This document shows, piece by piece, positions 47,862 to 56,169 of a DNA stretch of 64,000 nucleotides. The stretch spans positions 18,919 to 82,918 of the forward strand of contig JBLRWC010000009.1 in NCBI GenBank assembly GCA_047921455.1, in the 5' to 3' direction. Below the pieces are notes generated by a model that had not been told where the DNA came from, searched no databases, and was given only the letters and a program-made list of their open reading frames with translations. Each line of letters opens with the position of its first letter. Position 1 is the first letter of the stretch. The stretch is from XN24 sp047921455. GTDB lineage: Bacteria > Pseudomonadota > Gammaproteobacteria > Steroidobacterales > XN24. Made by a program: the position numbers and the translations under genes.

Positions 47862-48776
47862 TCAACCTTCGGGTTTGAAAATAAAGACAATGGTGCGCTC
47901 GAAAAGTGCCGGATCCGAGGGCCGCGGCAAGGGCGAAGCGCGCTCGACCGCCGCGATAATCGAACGGCGTACCGCGTCGTCGCCATTACAACGCAGGATC
48001 TCGGTATTCACCACCTGCATGCCGGGGATCAACTGCACGCGCACCTCGCACTCCAGTCCCGGCCGCGCCGACGGCGGCTGGTTCCAGTTGCGTATCACCT
48101 GTCCCTGGATCGCGCCCAGCCAGGCGCCGTATTCGTCCGACTGCTGCAATTGCAGGCGCCGTTGCTCCGCTCCGATCTGCTCCGCGAGCTCGCGCTGCCG
48201 TTGCGCCTGGATGCGCGCTTCCTCCGCCTGCCTGGCGGCCTCGATACGGGCCGCCTCCTCGGCCTGGCGACGCGCTTCCGCCTCGCGCCGGGCCTGTTCC
48301 GCCCGGCGCGCTTCCTCGGCACGCCGCGCCTCCTCCGCCTGGCGCGCTTCCTCGGCACGCCGTGCTTCCTCCACCCGGCGGGCTTCCGCGGCACGCTGCG
48401 CTTCCTCCGCCGCGCGCTGTTCGCGCACCTGTCGTTCCGCTTCGGCCCGCTGTTCTGCTTCCTGGCGCTCGCGCTGCCGCTGTATTTCCGCCTGGCGCTG
48501 CTGTTCCGCTTCCGCCTGCCGCCGGGCCTCCTCCTGGCGCTGGCGCTCGGCGTCCCGTTGCCGCTGCAATTCCGCCGCGCGCGCATCTTCCTGGCGCTGT
48601 TCGGCCGCGCGCAGGTCCGCCTCGCTCACCGCCACGGCCTGCACGGGCGACCGGGCAATGGGCTCCGGCTGTCGTGACTGGCTGGGCAGGCCGACGACCA
48701 GGCCGGCGATCAGCGCAACATGCAACACGAGGGCAAGCAACAGCCCGAGGATGTGCTCGCGAATAAACTCCAGCAC
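47862..48776 (-). CDS. tolA: Tol-Pal inner-membrane protein TolA
   Basis: A 304-residue protein with one N-terminal helix (residues 10-30), a long Ala/Glu/Arg/Gln helical domain (about 52-210) and a compact C-terminal domain (from about 215) that binds TolB and Pal. The middle contains six hexads of the type AEEARR at residues 135-170. It begins with GTG 48776, four bases before which the tolR stop lies. The C-terminal C-x..C pair (CEVRV..ILRCN) matches the disulfide of domain III. Confidence 0.95.
   Translation of the reverse strand: MLEFIREHILGLLLALVLHVALIAGLVVGLPSQSRQPEPIARSPVQAVAVSEADLRAAEQRQEDARAAELQRQRDAERQRQEEARRQAEAEQQRQAEIQRQRERQEAEQRAEAERQVREQRAAEEAQRAAEARRVEEARRAEEARQAEEARRAEEARRAEQARREAEARRQAEEAARIEAARQAEEARIQAQRQRELAEQIGAEQRRLQLQQSDEYGAWLGAIQGQVIRNWNQPPSARPGLECEVRVQLIPGMQVVNTEILRCNGDDAVRRSIIAAVERASPLPRPSDPALFERTIVFIFKPEG
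48267..48374 (-). repeat. Six 18-bp tandem repeats inside tolA
   Basis: Six in-frame 18-bp units code for VEEARR, AEEARQ, AEEARR, AEEARR, AEQARR and EAEARR (residues 135-170 of TolA). They encode a helical hexad repeat and are prone to slippage-driven length change. Confidence 0.8.
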
Positions 48777-48779
48777 CGC

Positions 48780-49229
48780 TTATTGCCGCCCCGGAGACGT
48801 CAGCTCCTCGGGATCCGTGACCATGCCGATCTGGCCGGCGCCGGCGTCCTGCAAAACGCGCATGGCCACCGCCACAGCGCCATAACTGGCGCGTGCATCC
48901 GCCCGGACCAGCACCGGCCGGTCGGGATTGGTCCTGAGCAACGCGCCGGCCCGCTCGATCGCGACATCCGGCGTGACCGGGGTTTCCGGGTCCACCAGGT
49001 TGAGATACAGCTGTCCCGCCATGTCCACCGACACCACCAGTGCATCGGACTCGATGTAGCGGTCGGGATCCATGGGGGCCGCCCCGACCTTCGGCAACTC
49101 GACCTCGATGCCCTGCGTGAGCAGCGGCGCCGTCACCATGAAGATAATCAGCAGCACCAGCATGACGTCGATGTAGGGCACGACGTTGATCTCACCCATC
49201 AGCCTGCGTTTCTGTTTCAGAATCGCCAC
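48780..49229 (-). CDS. tolR: Tol-Pal proton channel subunit TolR
   Basis: A 149-residue ExbD/TolR family protein with one membrane helix containing the essential Asp (PYIDVMLVLLIIFMVTAPLL), a periplasmic domain and the QGIEVELPKV segment. It forms the ion channel with TolQ. The start is GTG 49229, three bases after tolQ. Confidence 0.96.
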   Translation of the reverse strand: MAILKQKRRLMGEINVVPYIDVMLVLLIIFMVTAPLLTQGIEVELPKVGAAPMDPDRYIESDALVVSVDMAGQLYLNLVDPETPVTPDVAIERAGALLRTNPDRPVLVRADARASYGAVAVAMRVLQDAGAGQIGMVTDPEELTSPGRQ

Positions 49230-49232
49230 CGC

Positions 49233-49925
49233 TCAACTCTCGACGGCACGCCGCGCGTGGCGTTGCAGGATGGTCGAGAATTCCTCCATGAAGGTGTCAT
49301 AGCGGCTCGCCAGCCGGCCGACAGTGTCCGCATACCGGTTGTACGCAATCACCGCCGGGATGGCGGCAAACAGGCCCATGGCGGTGGCGATCAGCGCCTC
49401 CGCAATGCCCGGGGCGACCATGGCCAGGGTGGCCTGCTGCACATTACCGAGGGCGATGAATGAATTCATGATGCCCCAGACGGTCCCGAACAAGCCGACA
49501 TATGGACTGGTCGAGCCCACGGTGGCGAGAAACGCCAGGTTCTGCTCGAGCCGATCGGACTCGCGCATCTGCGAAACCAGCATCGCCCGGCGCGAGCCCT
49601 CGACGATCTGGCTGGCCTGCAGGTCTTCCTGCTTGCGCAGGCGACTGAACTCGCGGAAGCCGGCCTCAAAGATGCCGGGCATGCCGCTCTTGTCAGCGAC
49701 GCCGGCACCCGAGGAGATTCGCTTGTAGAGCCCGGTCAGGTCGCCGCCCGACCAGAATTCCTTTTCAAAGCTGTCGGAATTGATGCGCGCCCGGCGCAAC
49801 ACCCGCCGCTTCTGGAAAATCACCGCCCACGAGGCCACCGACGCCAGCAACAGCACGAGCATCACCAGCTGCACGACCAGGCTGGCGTCCATGACGAGGC
49901 GGACGATGGACATATCATTCTGCAT
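49233..49925 (-). CDS. tolQ: Tol-Pal proton channel subunit TolQ
   Basis: A 230-residue ExbB/TolQ protein with three membrane helices. The N-terminal helix (about 14-36), GSTSPYVGLFGTVWGIMNSF and PGIAEALIATAMGLFAAIPAVIAYN carry the channel-lining Thr residues. It uses proton motive force to energise TolA. The ATG at 49925 lies six bases after ybgC. Confidence 0.97.
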   Translation of the reverse strand: MQNDMSIVRLVMDASLVVQLVMLVLLLASVASWAVIFQKRRVLRRARINSDSFEKEFWSGGDLTGLYKRISSGAGVADKSGMPGIFEAGFREFSRLRKQEDLQASQIVEGSRRAMLVSQMRESDRLEQNLAFLATVGSTSPYVGLFGTVWGIMNSFIALGNVQQATLAMVAPGIAEALIATAMGLFAAIPAVIAYNRYADTVGRLASRYDTFMEEFSTILQRHARRAVES

Positions 49926-49931
49926 ACAGGA

Positions 49932-50360
49932 TTACTCCGTGAATAGATGCGCGGGAAGCGCTCGGGGTCGCATGGCGTCAGCGTCGAGACAGGCCGCTGT
50001 GACCTGCGCAGTACAGAGGAGTTCCCCATCCACCCCGCCGCGATAGATGGCCTGGTGAAACGACATGCTCGCCCGCCGCAACCGCTCCAGCTCGACCGTG
50101 ACAGTCAGTTCATCCTCGAAACGCGCCGGCTTAAGGTAACGGATGTCGACCGCGGTGATGGCAAACAGCAGTCGCTCGGTCTCGAGCAGCTGGACCTGGG
50201 ACACACCGAGATGTCGCAGCCACTCGCTGCGGGCCCGTTCCAGGAATTTCAGGTAGTTGGCGTAGTAAACCACGCCGCCGAGATCGGTGTCCTCGTAATA
50301 GACGCGCACTGGCCAGGTGAAGCCGGCCCGCGGCGGTCGGTGCAGCTCAGGCCTGCGCAT
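49932..50360 (-). CDS. ybgC: Tol-Pal-associated acyl-CoA thioesterase YbgC
   Basis: A 142-residue hot-dog thioesterase. The active-site region YYEDTDLGGVVYYANYLKF holds the catalytic Asp of the 4HBT family. YbgC hydrolyses short- or medium-chain acyl-CoA or acyl-ACP and is associated with phospholipid synthesis enzymes in E. coli. The ATG at 50360 overlaps the ruvB end by 14 bases and the gene is directly followed by tolQ. Confidence 0.95.
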   Translation of the reverse strand: MRRPELHRPPRAGFTWPVRVYYEDTDLGGVVYYANYLKFLERARSEWLRHLGVSQVQLLETERLLFAITAVDIRYLKPARFEDELTVTVELERLRRASMSFHQAIYRGGVDGELLCTAQVTAACLDADAMRPRALPAHLFTE

Positions 50361-51408
50361 TGTCGTCTTGTTCGAACAGTGAAATCGTCTCGGGATCCAG
50401 CACGCGACTCGGCGCCGGCAGGCCGAAATGCAGGTACGCGAGGCGTGTCGCCATGCGTCCCCGAGCCGTGCGCATCATCAGGCCCTGCTGGATCAGGAAG
50501 GGTTCCAGCACGTCCTCGATGGTGCCGCGCTCCTCGCCGATGGCGGCCGCGAGACTGTCCACGCCAACCGGTCCGCCGTCAAATTTCTCCATGATGGTGA
50601 GCAGCAGCCGCCGGTCCATGACGTCGAAGCCGCGCGGATCGACATCCAGCATATCCATCGCGGCAGTGGCCACCGAAGCGTCGATTCGGCCATCGCCTTC
50701 CACTTGTGCGAAATCGCGCACCCGGCGCAGCAGCCGGTTCGCGATGCGCGGTGTGCCGCGCGAACGGCATGCGATCTGCTTGGCGCCCTCAGGATCGATA
50801 CCGACGTCGAGAATGCCGGCGGACCGCTTGACGATGCGGCCGAGTTCCTCGTCGTCATAGAACTCGAGCCGCTGCACGATGCCGAAGCGGTCCCTGAGCG
50901 GAGACGTCAGCAGTCCGGCGCGCGTCGTCGCACCGACCAGGGTAAACGGCGGCAGGTCGATCTTGATGGAACGCGCCCCGGGTCCTTCGCCAATGATGAT
51001 ATCGAGCTGGAAGTCCTCCATCGCCGGATAGAGAATTTCCTCGACCACCGGGCTGAGGCGGTGAATCTCGTCGACGAACAGCACGTCACGCGGCTCGAGG
51101 TTGCTGAGAATCGCCGCCAGGTCGCCGGGCCGTTCCAGTACCGGGCCCGAGGTATGTCGCAGGTTCACGCCGAGCTCGTTGGCTACAATATGGGCCAGCG
51201 TGGTCTTGCCGAGTCCCGGCGGACCGAAGATCAACACGTGATCGAGGGCCTCCTCGCGCTGCCGGGCGGCCTTGATGAAGATCTCCATCTGGCGGCGCAC
51301 CGAGCGCTGCCCGACGTAGTCCTGCAACAAGCGCGGTCGAATTGCACGATCGAGCGCCTCGTCAGTGCCGCCCGCGGCGGCGTCCACCAGTCGATCGTGT
51401 TCGATCAT
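50347..51408 (-). CDS. ruvB: Holliday junction branch migration ATPase RuvB
   Basis: A 353-residue AAA+ motor. Walker A is GPPGLGKTT, Walker B VDEIHR, sensor 1 TLVGATTR and the arginine finger region LRDRFGI. The C-terminal winged helix carries GGPVGVDSLAAAIGE. The ATG at 51408 lies four bases after ruvA. It drives branch migration with RuvA. Confidence 0.98.
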   Translation of the reverse strand: MIEHDRLVDAAAGGTDEALDRAIRPRLLQDYVGQRSVRRQMEIFIKAARQREEALDHVLIFGPPGLGKTTLAHIVANELGVNLRHTSGPVLERPGDLAAILSNLEPRDVLFVDEIHRLSPVVEEILYPAMEDFQLDIIIGEGPGARSIKIDLPPFTLVGATTRAGLLTSPLRDRFGIVQRLEFYDDEELGRIVKRSAGILDVGIDPEGAKQIACRSRGTPRIANRLLRRVRDFAQVEGDGRIDASVATAAMDMLDVDPRGFDVMDRRLLLTIMEKFDGGPVGVDSLAAAIGEERGTIEDVLEPFLIQQGLMMRTARGRMATRLAYLHFGLPAPSRVLDPETISLFEQDDNAQA

Positions 51409-51412
51409 CAGC

Positions 51413-52012
51413 TCACCTCGCCGCCGCCTGCAACGCGGCGCGAATCAGTTCTTCGGTGGTGCTGGCCTTGTCTTCCACCAGTTTCAGCAGGCGTTGCGCC
51501 TCGGGTGGACGGTAACCCAGCGCGACCAGCGCGCCAAAGGCCTCGTCAGCCGCCGTGCCGCCGACGCCAACCACCCCCGCCGGCATGGACTGGGCAAGCG
51601 CTGAACCCGCCTGCGTCAGCTTGTCGCGCATCTCCACCATGAGTCGCTCGGCGGTCTTGCGCCCCACGCCGGGAATCCGCGTCAGGGCGGCGGCGTCCTC
51701 CGACTGCACGCACCGCACGAAGCCCTCGGCGCTGATGCCCGACAGGATCGCCAGCGCGATGCGCGGGCCGACGCCACTGATCTTGATGAGGCTCCGAAAC
51801 AGCTGGCGCTCCGCCTCGGTGGCGAAGCCGTACAGCACGTGGGCGTCTTCACGCACCAGCAAATGGGTCAGGATCTGCACCGGCTCGCCCGTCTCGGGCA
51901 ACTGGTAGAACGTGGACATGGGGGCTTCGAGCTCGTAGCCGACACCGCCGACGTCCACCAGCAGTTGCGGCGGGTGCTTGCCGGCGAGCTTGCCGTGCAG
52001 AAATCCGATCAT
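51413..52012 (-). CDS. ruvA: Holliday junction DNA-binding protein RuvA
   Basis: A 199-residue protein starting MIGFLHGKLAGK. Two helix-hairpin-helix motifs are visible (ISGVGPRIALAILSG and IPGVGRKTAERLMVEM). The C-terminal domain III (about 150-199), which touches RuvB, follows a flexible Gly/Val linker. The ATG overlaps ruvC by four bases. Confidence 0.98.
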   Translation of the reverse strand: MIGFLHGKLAGKHPPQLLVDVGGVGYELEAPMSTFYQLPETGEPVQILTHLLVREDAHVLYGFATEAERQLFRSLIKISGVGPRIALAILSGISAEGFVRCVQSEDAAALTRIPGVGRKTAERLMVEMRDKLTQAGSALAQSMPAGVVGVGGTAADEAFGALVALGYRPPEAQRLLKLVEDKASTTEELIRAALQAAAR

Positions 52013-52524
52013 CTTCTTCCTCCGGCAAGGGCGGCGACCAAGGCGCGACCATTTCGTAACTGCGCATGGCAAATGGCCACCGCGAGCGCATCGGCGGCAT
52101 CCGCCGCCAGCGGGCCGCGCACGGCCAGCAACTTGCGCACCATGTGCGCCACCTGGACTTTCTCGGCCGCTCCGCTGCCGGTGACCGCCTGCTTGATCTC
52201 CCGTGCCGCATACTCGTGGACCGGGACGGCATACTGGAATGTTCCGCACAACGCTGCCGCCCGCGCGTGGCCAAGCTTCAATGCGCTGTCGACATTGCGG
52301 TTGACGAACACGCGCTCGATGCCGATCTCATCCGGCCGGTACTGCTCCACCAGTTGGGCAGCGCCCTCGAAAATTATCCGCAGGCGGTCGGCCATCTCGC
52401 CACCACGGGTGCGGATGCAGCCGCTGGCCAGGTACCGCAACGCCCTGCCTTCCAGCGCGATCACGCCGAAGCCCGTGACCTGGGAGCCCGGGTCGATGCC
52501 GAGAATGGTCAGGGTGTCGCTCAT
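52009..52524 (-). CDS. ruvC: Holliday junction resolvase RuvC
   Basis: A 171-residue endonuclease with the catalytic acidic residues in GIDPGSQ (Asp11), IGIERVF and DAADALAVAICH. It resolves junctions at the end of recombination repair. The ATG at 52524 lies 27 bases after yebC; the stop overlaps ruvA by four bases. Confidence 0.98.
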   Translation of the reverse strand: MSDTLTILGIDPGSQVTGFGVIALEGRALRYLASGCIRTRGGEMADRLRIIFEGAAQLVEQYRPDEIGIERVFVNRNVDSALKLGHARAAALCGTFQYAVPVHEYAAREIKQAVTGSGAAEKVQVAHMVRKLLAVRGPLAADAADALAVAICHAQLRNGRALVAALAGGRR

Positions 52525-52551
52525 CGCCCGCGGCCGCGGCCGGGTTGGGAG

Positions 52552-53295
52552 TCAGGCCCCTGCCAGTACATCGTCCGACAATTCCGCATTGCTGTAGACA
52601 TCCTGCACGTCATCGAGATCCTCGAGCATCTCGAGCAGCTTGAGGACCTGGCCGGCCTCGTCGCCGTCCACCGCCACCCCGGTCGCAGCCCGCATCGTCA
52701 CCTCCGCATCCGCCGGCTCGAGATCGTCGGCTACGAGTGCGTCGCGGACGGCGTCGAAGTCGGCCGGCGCCGTGATCACGTCAAAGGAACCGTCTTCATT
52801 GGCGACGATATCCTCGGCGCCGGCCTCGAGCGCCGCGTTCATGAGCCGCTCCTCACCAACCTCCGGCGGATAGCTCAGCACGCCACAGTGCTGGAACAGG
52901 TAGCTGACGCTGCCGTCCGCGCCGAGGTTGCCGCCACACTTGCTGAATGCATGCCGGACATCGCCCACCGTGCGATTGCGATTGTCCGTCAGGCACTCGA
53001 CCAGCACGGCCACGCCACCGGGCGCATAGCCCTCGTAGCGCACTTCCGCGTAATCGTCACCGTCGCCACCGCCGCTGCCACGCTTCCAGGCACGGTCAAT
53101 GGTGTCCTTCGGGACGCTCGCCGCCTTGGCCTTGTCGATGGCCAGCCGCAGGCGCGGGTTCATCGCCGGATCCTGATCGCCGGCGCGCGCCGCGCTGGTG
53201 ATCTCGCGAATCAGCTTGGTGAAAATCTTGCCGCGTTTCTTGTCCTGGGCGCCCTTGCGATGCTTGATGTTCGCCCACTTGCTATGGCCTGCCAT
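52552..53295 (-). CDS. yebC: YebC/PmpR family protein
   Basis: A 247-residue protein with the family N-terminus MAGHSKWANIKHRKGAQDKKRG, residues about 20-60 (RGKIFTKLIREI) and C-terminal acidic domain. YebC proteins were annotated as transcription regulators; recent work shows YebC relieves ribosome stalling at proline-rich sequences. It is the first gene of the yebC-ruvCAB block; a weak promoter (TGGACG, 18 bases, TACTAT) is possible within the 68-base upstream spacer. Confidence 0.95.
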   Translation of the reverse strand: MAGHSKWANIKHRKGAQDKKRGKIFTKLIREITSAARAGDQDPAMNPRLRLAIDKAKAASVPKDTIDRAWKRGSGGGDGDDYAEVRYEGYAPGGVAVLVECLTDNRNRTVGDVRHAFSKCGGNLGADGSVSYLFQHCGVLSYPPEVGEERLMNAALEAGAEDIVANEDGSFDVITAPADFDAVRDALVADDLEPADAEVTMRAATGVAVDGDEAGQVLKLLEMLEDLDDVQDVYSNAELSDDVLAGA

Positions 53296-53363
53296 GTAAT
53301 CCCCGCAGGGTGTTGAAAACCGTTAATAGTAGCCGTGCCGCGCAAAAACCGTCCACGTGGGGC

Positions 53364-53924
53364 TCAGAAGCGCAACCGCAAGCCGACGTGCAAGCCCGTA
53401 TCGAAGGTCACGCTGGGGCTGTTCTTGAAATTTGCCTTGATGCCGCGCACGCCGAGGTAGACCTGCCCCTGGCGCAACACGCTGTAACCGGCCCAGACAT
53501 TGTATTCCTGGTACTTCGTGACGTCCCCGAACGACAGCACGTCCGGGGCATAATAGGCGCTGCCGCCGACGACGAAGCGGTTGTACTCGGGGATGGTGTA
53601 ATTCACAAAACCGCCAATCGGCAAGGCCCCGCCATCGTCCCGACCACGAATCTTCGCGTCGATATACAACAGGCGCCCCCCCAGCCCGGCCTGCAGGGGA
53701 TCCCGGCCGCCCGTCGCGTCGCCAGTCACGTGCAGGCCGGCGCCAAGCACATTGCCGCGATCCTGGTGGTAAAACAGGGCACCATCGGCGACCAGGTTGT
53801 TGGACAGCTCGAAATCCAGGGTGACCCGGGCTGCTTTATCATTAACGTTCAGGTCCAGGCCATTGGCGAAGGCCAGGGGGGATAACGCGAGCAGCGCCGC
53901 GAAGGAAAGGAATCGCCTCAGCAT
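53364..53924 (-). CDS. YfaZ family outer membrane protein
   Basis: A 186-residue outer-membrane beta-barrel with a signal peptide MLRRFLSFAALLALSPLAFA. Alternating hydrophobic strands and the terminal LHVGLRLRF with C-terminal Phe are typical of barrels assembled by Bam. The central DGALFYHQDRGNVLGAGLHVTGD matches YfaZ/YfaZ_2-type proteins of unknown function. GGAGG precedes the ATG. It is divergent from relA and lies upstream of yebC. Confidence 0.8.
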   Translation of the reverse strand: MLRRFLSFAALLALSPLAFANGLDLNVNDKAARVTLDFELSNNLVADGALFYHQDRGNVLGAGLHVTGDATGGRDPLQAGLGGRLLYIDAKIRGRDDGGALPIGGFVNYTIPEYNRFVVGGSAYYAPDVLSFGDVTKYQEYNVWAGYSVLRQGQVYLGVRGIKANFKNSPSVTFDTGLHVGLRLRF

Positions 53925-53998
53925 AAGACCTCCAAGTTCACTTTAAGAAAGGATCGCTAGATGCGGTATTGTAAACGGAATTTCTGGAAACGCGTATT

Positions 53999-56125
53999 GT
54001 GAAACACGACCCCGAAAACGCACCCGTCGGCGAACAGCTACTGGCTGCCGCGCTCGAGGAAGCCCGCCGGCTGGCTCGCGAGGGTCACGAGAGCGCCGCG
54101 GCACGCGGCCTGGCCATTGCCGAGCTGCTCGACGAAATCCGTGCCGAGCCGGAAATTCGCGCCGCCGCCGTACTTTACCCCTTGGCGCAGGCGGGCGCGA
54201 TGCCACTCGAGGTCATGGACGCGCGCTTCGGCGACACCATGCGCCGTCGTGTCGAGGAACTGCAGCGCCTCGGCTCGTTCGGGCTGCCTGACAACTGGCG
54301 CACCGGCGTGCCGTTACCGGCGCCCCAGGCCGAGACCCTGCGCAAAATGTTGCTGGCGATTGTGGCCGACGTGCGCCTGGTGCTCGTGCGGCTCGCCGAT
54401 CAGCTGCATCGACTGCAAACGGTGCGCAGCGACGACGCCGAACTGATCGAGCGCGTCGCCATCGAGACCCGGGAAATTTTTGCGCCGCTCGCCAACCGGC
54501 TCGGCATCTGGCATTTCAAGTGGCAGATGGAGGACCTGGCCTTCCGCCACCTCGAACCCGAGACTTATCGCGGCATTGCGCTCTACCTGAAGGAAACCCG
54601 CGAGGATCGCGAAGCCCGGATCGGCCGGGTCCTGCAGGTATTGCGGGACGAACTGGCGCAGACCGGCATCGAGGCCGAAATCGAAGGTCGTCCCAAGCAT
54701 ATCTACAGCATCTGGCGAAAAATGCGCCGCAAGCAGGTCAGCATCGAAGAAGTGTTCGACATCAGCGCCGTGCGCGTCCTGGTCGAAACCGTGCCGGATT
54801 GCTATGCCGTGCTGGGGCATGTGCACAGCCTCTGGCCTTATATCGCCGGCGAGTTCGACGACTATATCGCCAATCCCAAGGGCAACTTTTACCGTTCGCT
54901 GCATACCGCGGTGATGGGCCCCGGCAACGAACCCCTGGAGGTGCAGATCCGTACCCGCGAGATGCACGAGCATGCGGAGCTTGGCGTGGCGGCCCACTGG
55001 CGTTACAAGGAAGGCGGTCGCGGTGACCCGGCCTTTGAACAGAAAATCAACTGGCTCCGGCAGTTGCTGACACCGGGTGAGAGCGCGGAAGCCGACCGTG
55101 ACCTGCTCGACCAATTGCGCACCGAAATTTTCGAAGACCGGGTGTATGCATTTACACCGGCTGGCGACGTAGTCGATTTGCCGGCCGGCGCCACGCCGCT
55201 CGATTTCGCCTACCAGGTGCACACCAACATCGGCCATCACTGCCGCGGCGCCCTTGTGAACGGGCGCATGGTGCAATTGACGCACCAGCTCGACAACGGC
55301 GACAAGGTCGAGATTCTGACTGCCAAGAACGCCCATCCCAGCCGCGACTGGCTGGCGCCGCAAGCCGGCTACCTGGTATCACCCCGCAGCCGTAGCAAGG
55401 TGCGAGCGTGGTTCCGACAGCAGGACCAGGAACAGAATCGCCGCGCGGGCAAGCAAACCCTCGAAAAAGAACTCGCGCGGCTCGGACTCGAGGTCGATCT
55501 CGCGCCGGTGGCGAAACGCTTCGGCCTGGGCAACCAGGAACAACTGTGGCTCGCCATCGGCGCCGGCGACCTGACGTTGCCGGCTGTGATTGCCGCCTGT
55601 GAGCGCGAAAGCCCCCCGCCGACGCCGAGCGTCACCGAGGAAGTCCAGGTCAAGGTGCGGCGCCCCGCGTACACCGAAGCGGCCGTATCGATTTCCGGTG
55701 TGGGTGACCTGCTGACCAATTTTGCGCGCTGCTGCCGGCCGCTGCCGCCGGAAGCCATCGCCGGTTACATCACCCAGGGCCGCGGCGTCTCGATCCATCG
55801 CGCCAACTGCAAAAACCTGTTGCGCTTGCGGGTCGAAAGCCCGGAGCGCCTGATGGCGGTGAACTGGGGTGGCCGAGAACACGCCAGCTACCCAGTGAAG
55901 ATCGAAATCCAGGCCTGGAATCGCACGGGGCTGATCCGGGATGTGTCGGCGACGCTGGCCGACGAGAAAATCGACATCAACGCCATGAGCACGCGCACCG
56001 AGCGCGCCAAACACCTTGCGACCGTCGATATCACAGTCGGCGTCGGCAGCCTGGAACAGCTCAGCCGCTTGATGAACCGGATTAATCGCCTGCCGAACGT
56101 GACGTCGGTGCGGCGCAAAGCCTGA
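53999..56125 (+). CDS. relA: (p)ppGpp synthetase RelA
   Basis: A 708-residue long RelA/SpoT homologue. The N-terminal HD region (about 1-150) lacks the HDxxED hydrolase residues, so it cannot degrade ppGpp. The synthetase region has KHIYSIWRKMRRKQ and the RelA-type EFDDYIANPKGN (ExDD). TGS (TPAGDVVDLPAGATPLDFAYQVHT), a Cys-rich zinc finger (ARCCRPLPPE with the later Cys) and an ACT domain (VEIQAWNRTGLIRDVSATLA) follow. The start is GTG 53999. RelA makes (p)ppGpp from ATP and GTP/GDP on amino acid starvation. A spoT-type hydrolase must be elsewhere. Confidence 0.93.
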   Translation: MKHDPENAPVGEQLLAAALEEARRLAREGHESAAARGLAIAELLDEIRAEPEIRAAAVLYPLAQAGAMPLEVMDARFGDTMRRRVEELQRLGSFGLPDNWRTGVPLPAPQAETLRKMLLAIVADVRLVLVRLADQLHRLQTVRSDDAELIERVAIETREIFAPLANRLGIWHFKWQMEDLAFRHLEPETYRGIALYLKETREDREARIGRVLQVLRDELAQTGIEAEIEGRPKHIYSIWRKMRRKQVSIEEVFDISAVRVLVETVPDCYAVLGHVHSLWPYIAGEFDDYIANPKGNFYRSLHTAVMGPGNEPLEVQIRTREMHEHAELGVAAHWRYKEGGRGDPAFEQKINWLRQLLTPGESAEADRDLLDQLRTEIFEDRVYAFTPAGDVVDLPAGATPLDFAYQVHTNIGHHCRGALVNGRMVQLTHQLDNGDKVEILTAKNAHPSRDWLAPQAGYLVSPRSRSKVRAWFRQQDQEQNRRAGKQTLEKELARLGLEVDLAPVAKRFGLGNQEQLWLAIGAGDLTLPAVIAACERESPPPTPSVTEEVQVKVRRPAYTEAAVSISGVGDLLTNFARCCRPLPPEAIAGYITQGRGVSIHRANCKNLLRLRVESPERLMAVNWGGREHASYPVKIEIQAWNRTGLIRDVSATLADEKIDINAMSTRTERAKHLATVDITVGVGSLEQLSRLMNRINRLPNVTSVRRKA

Positions 56126-56149
56126 ATCCAGCCTGGCGAGTGCCCCCGT

Positions 56150-56164
56150 GCGCGCCGGGCGCGC
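56150..56164. terminator. Weak palindrome between relA and lpd
   Basis: The 44-base convergent spacer contains GCGCG and CGCGC arms around CCGGG (56150-56164). The stem is only five bases and no T-run follows, so a terminator role is unproven. Confidence 0.25.
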
Positions 56165-56169
56165 TGCCG

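Noticed and set aside
48267..48374. tolA repeats as a CRISPR array
   Set aside because: The units are contiguous 18-bp coding repeats without unique spacers and lie within the TolA helix.
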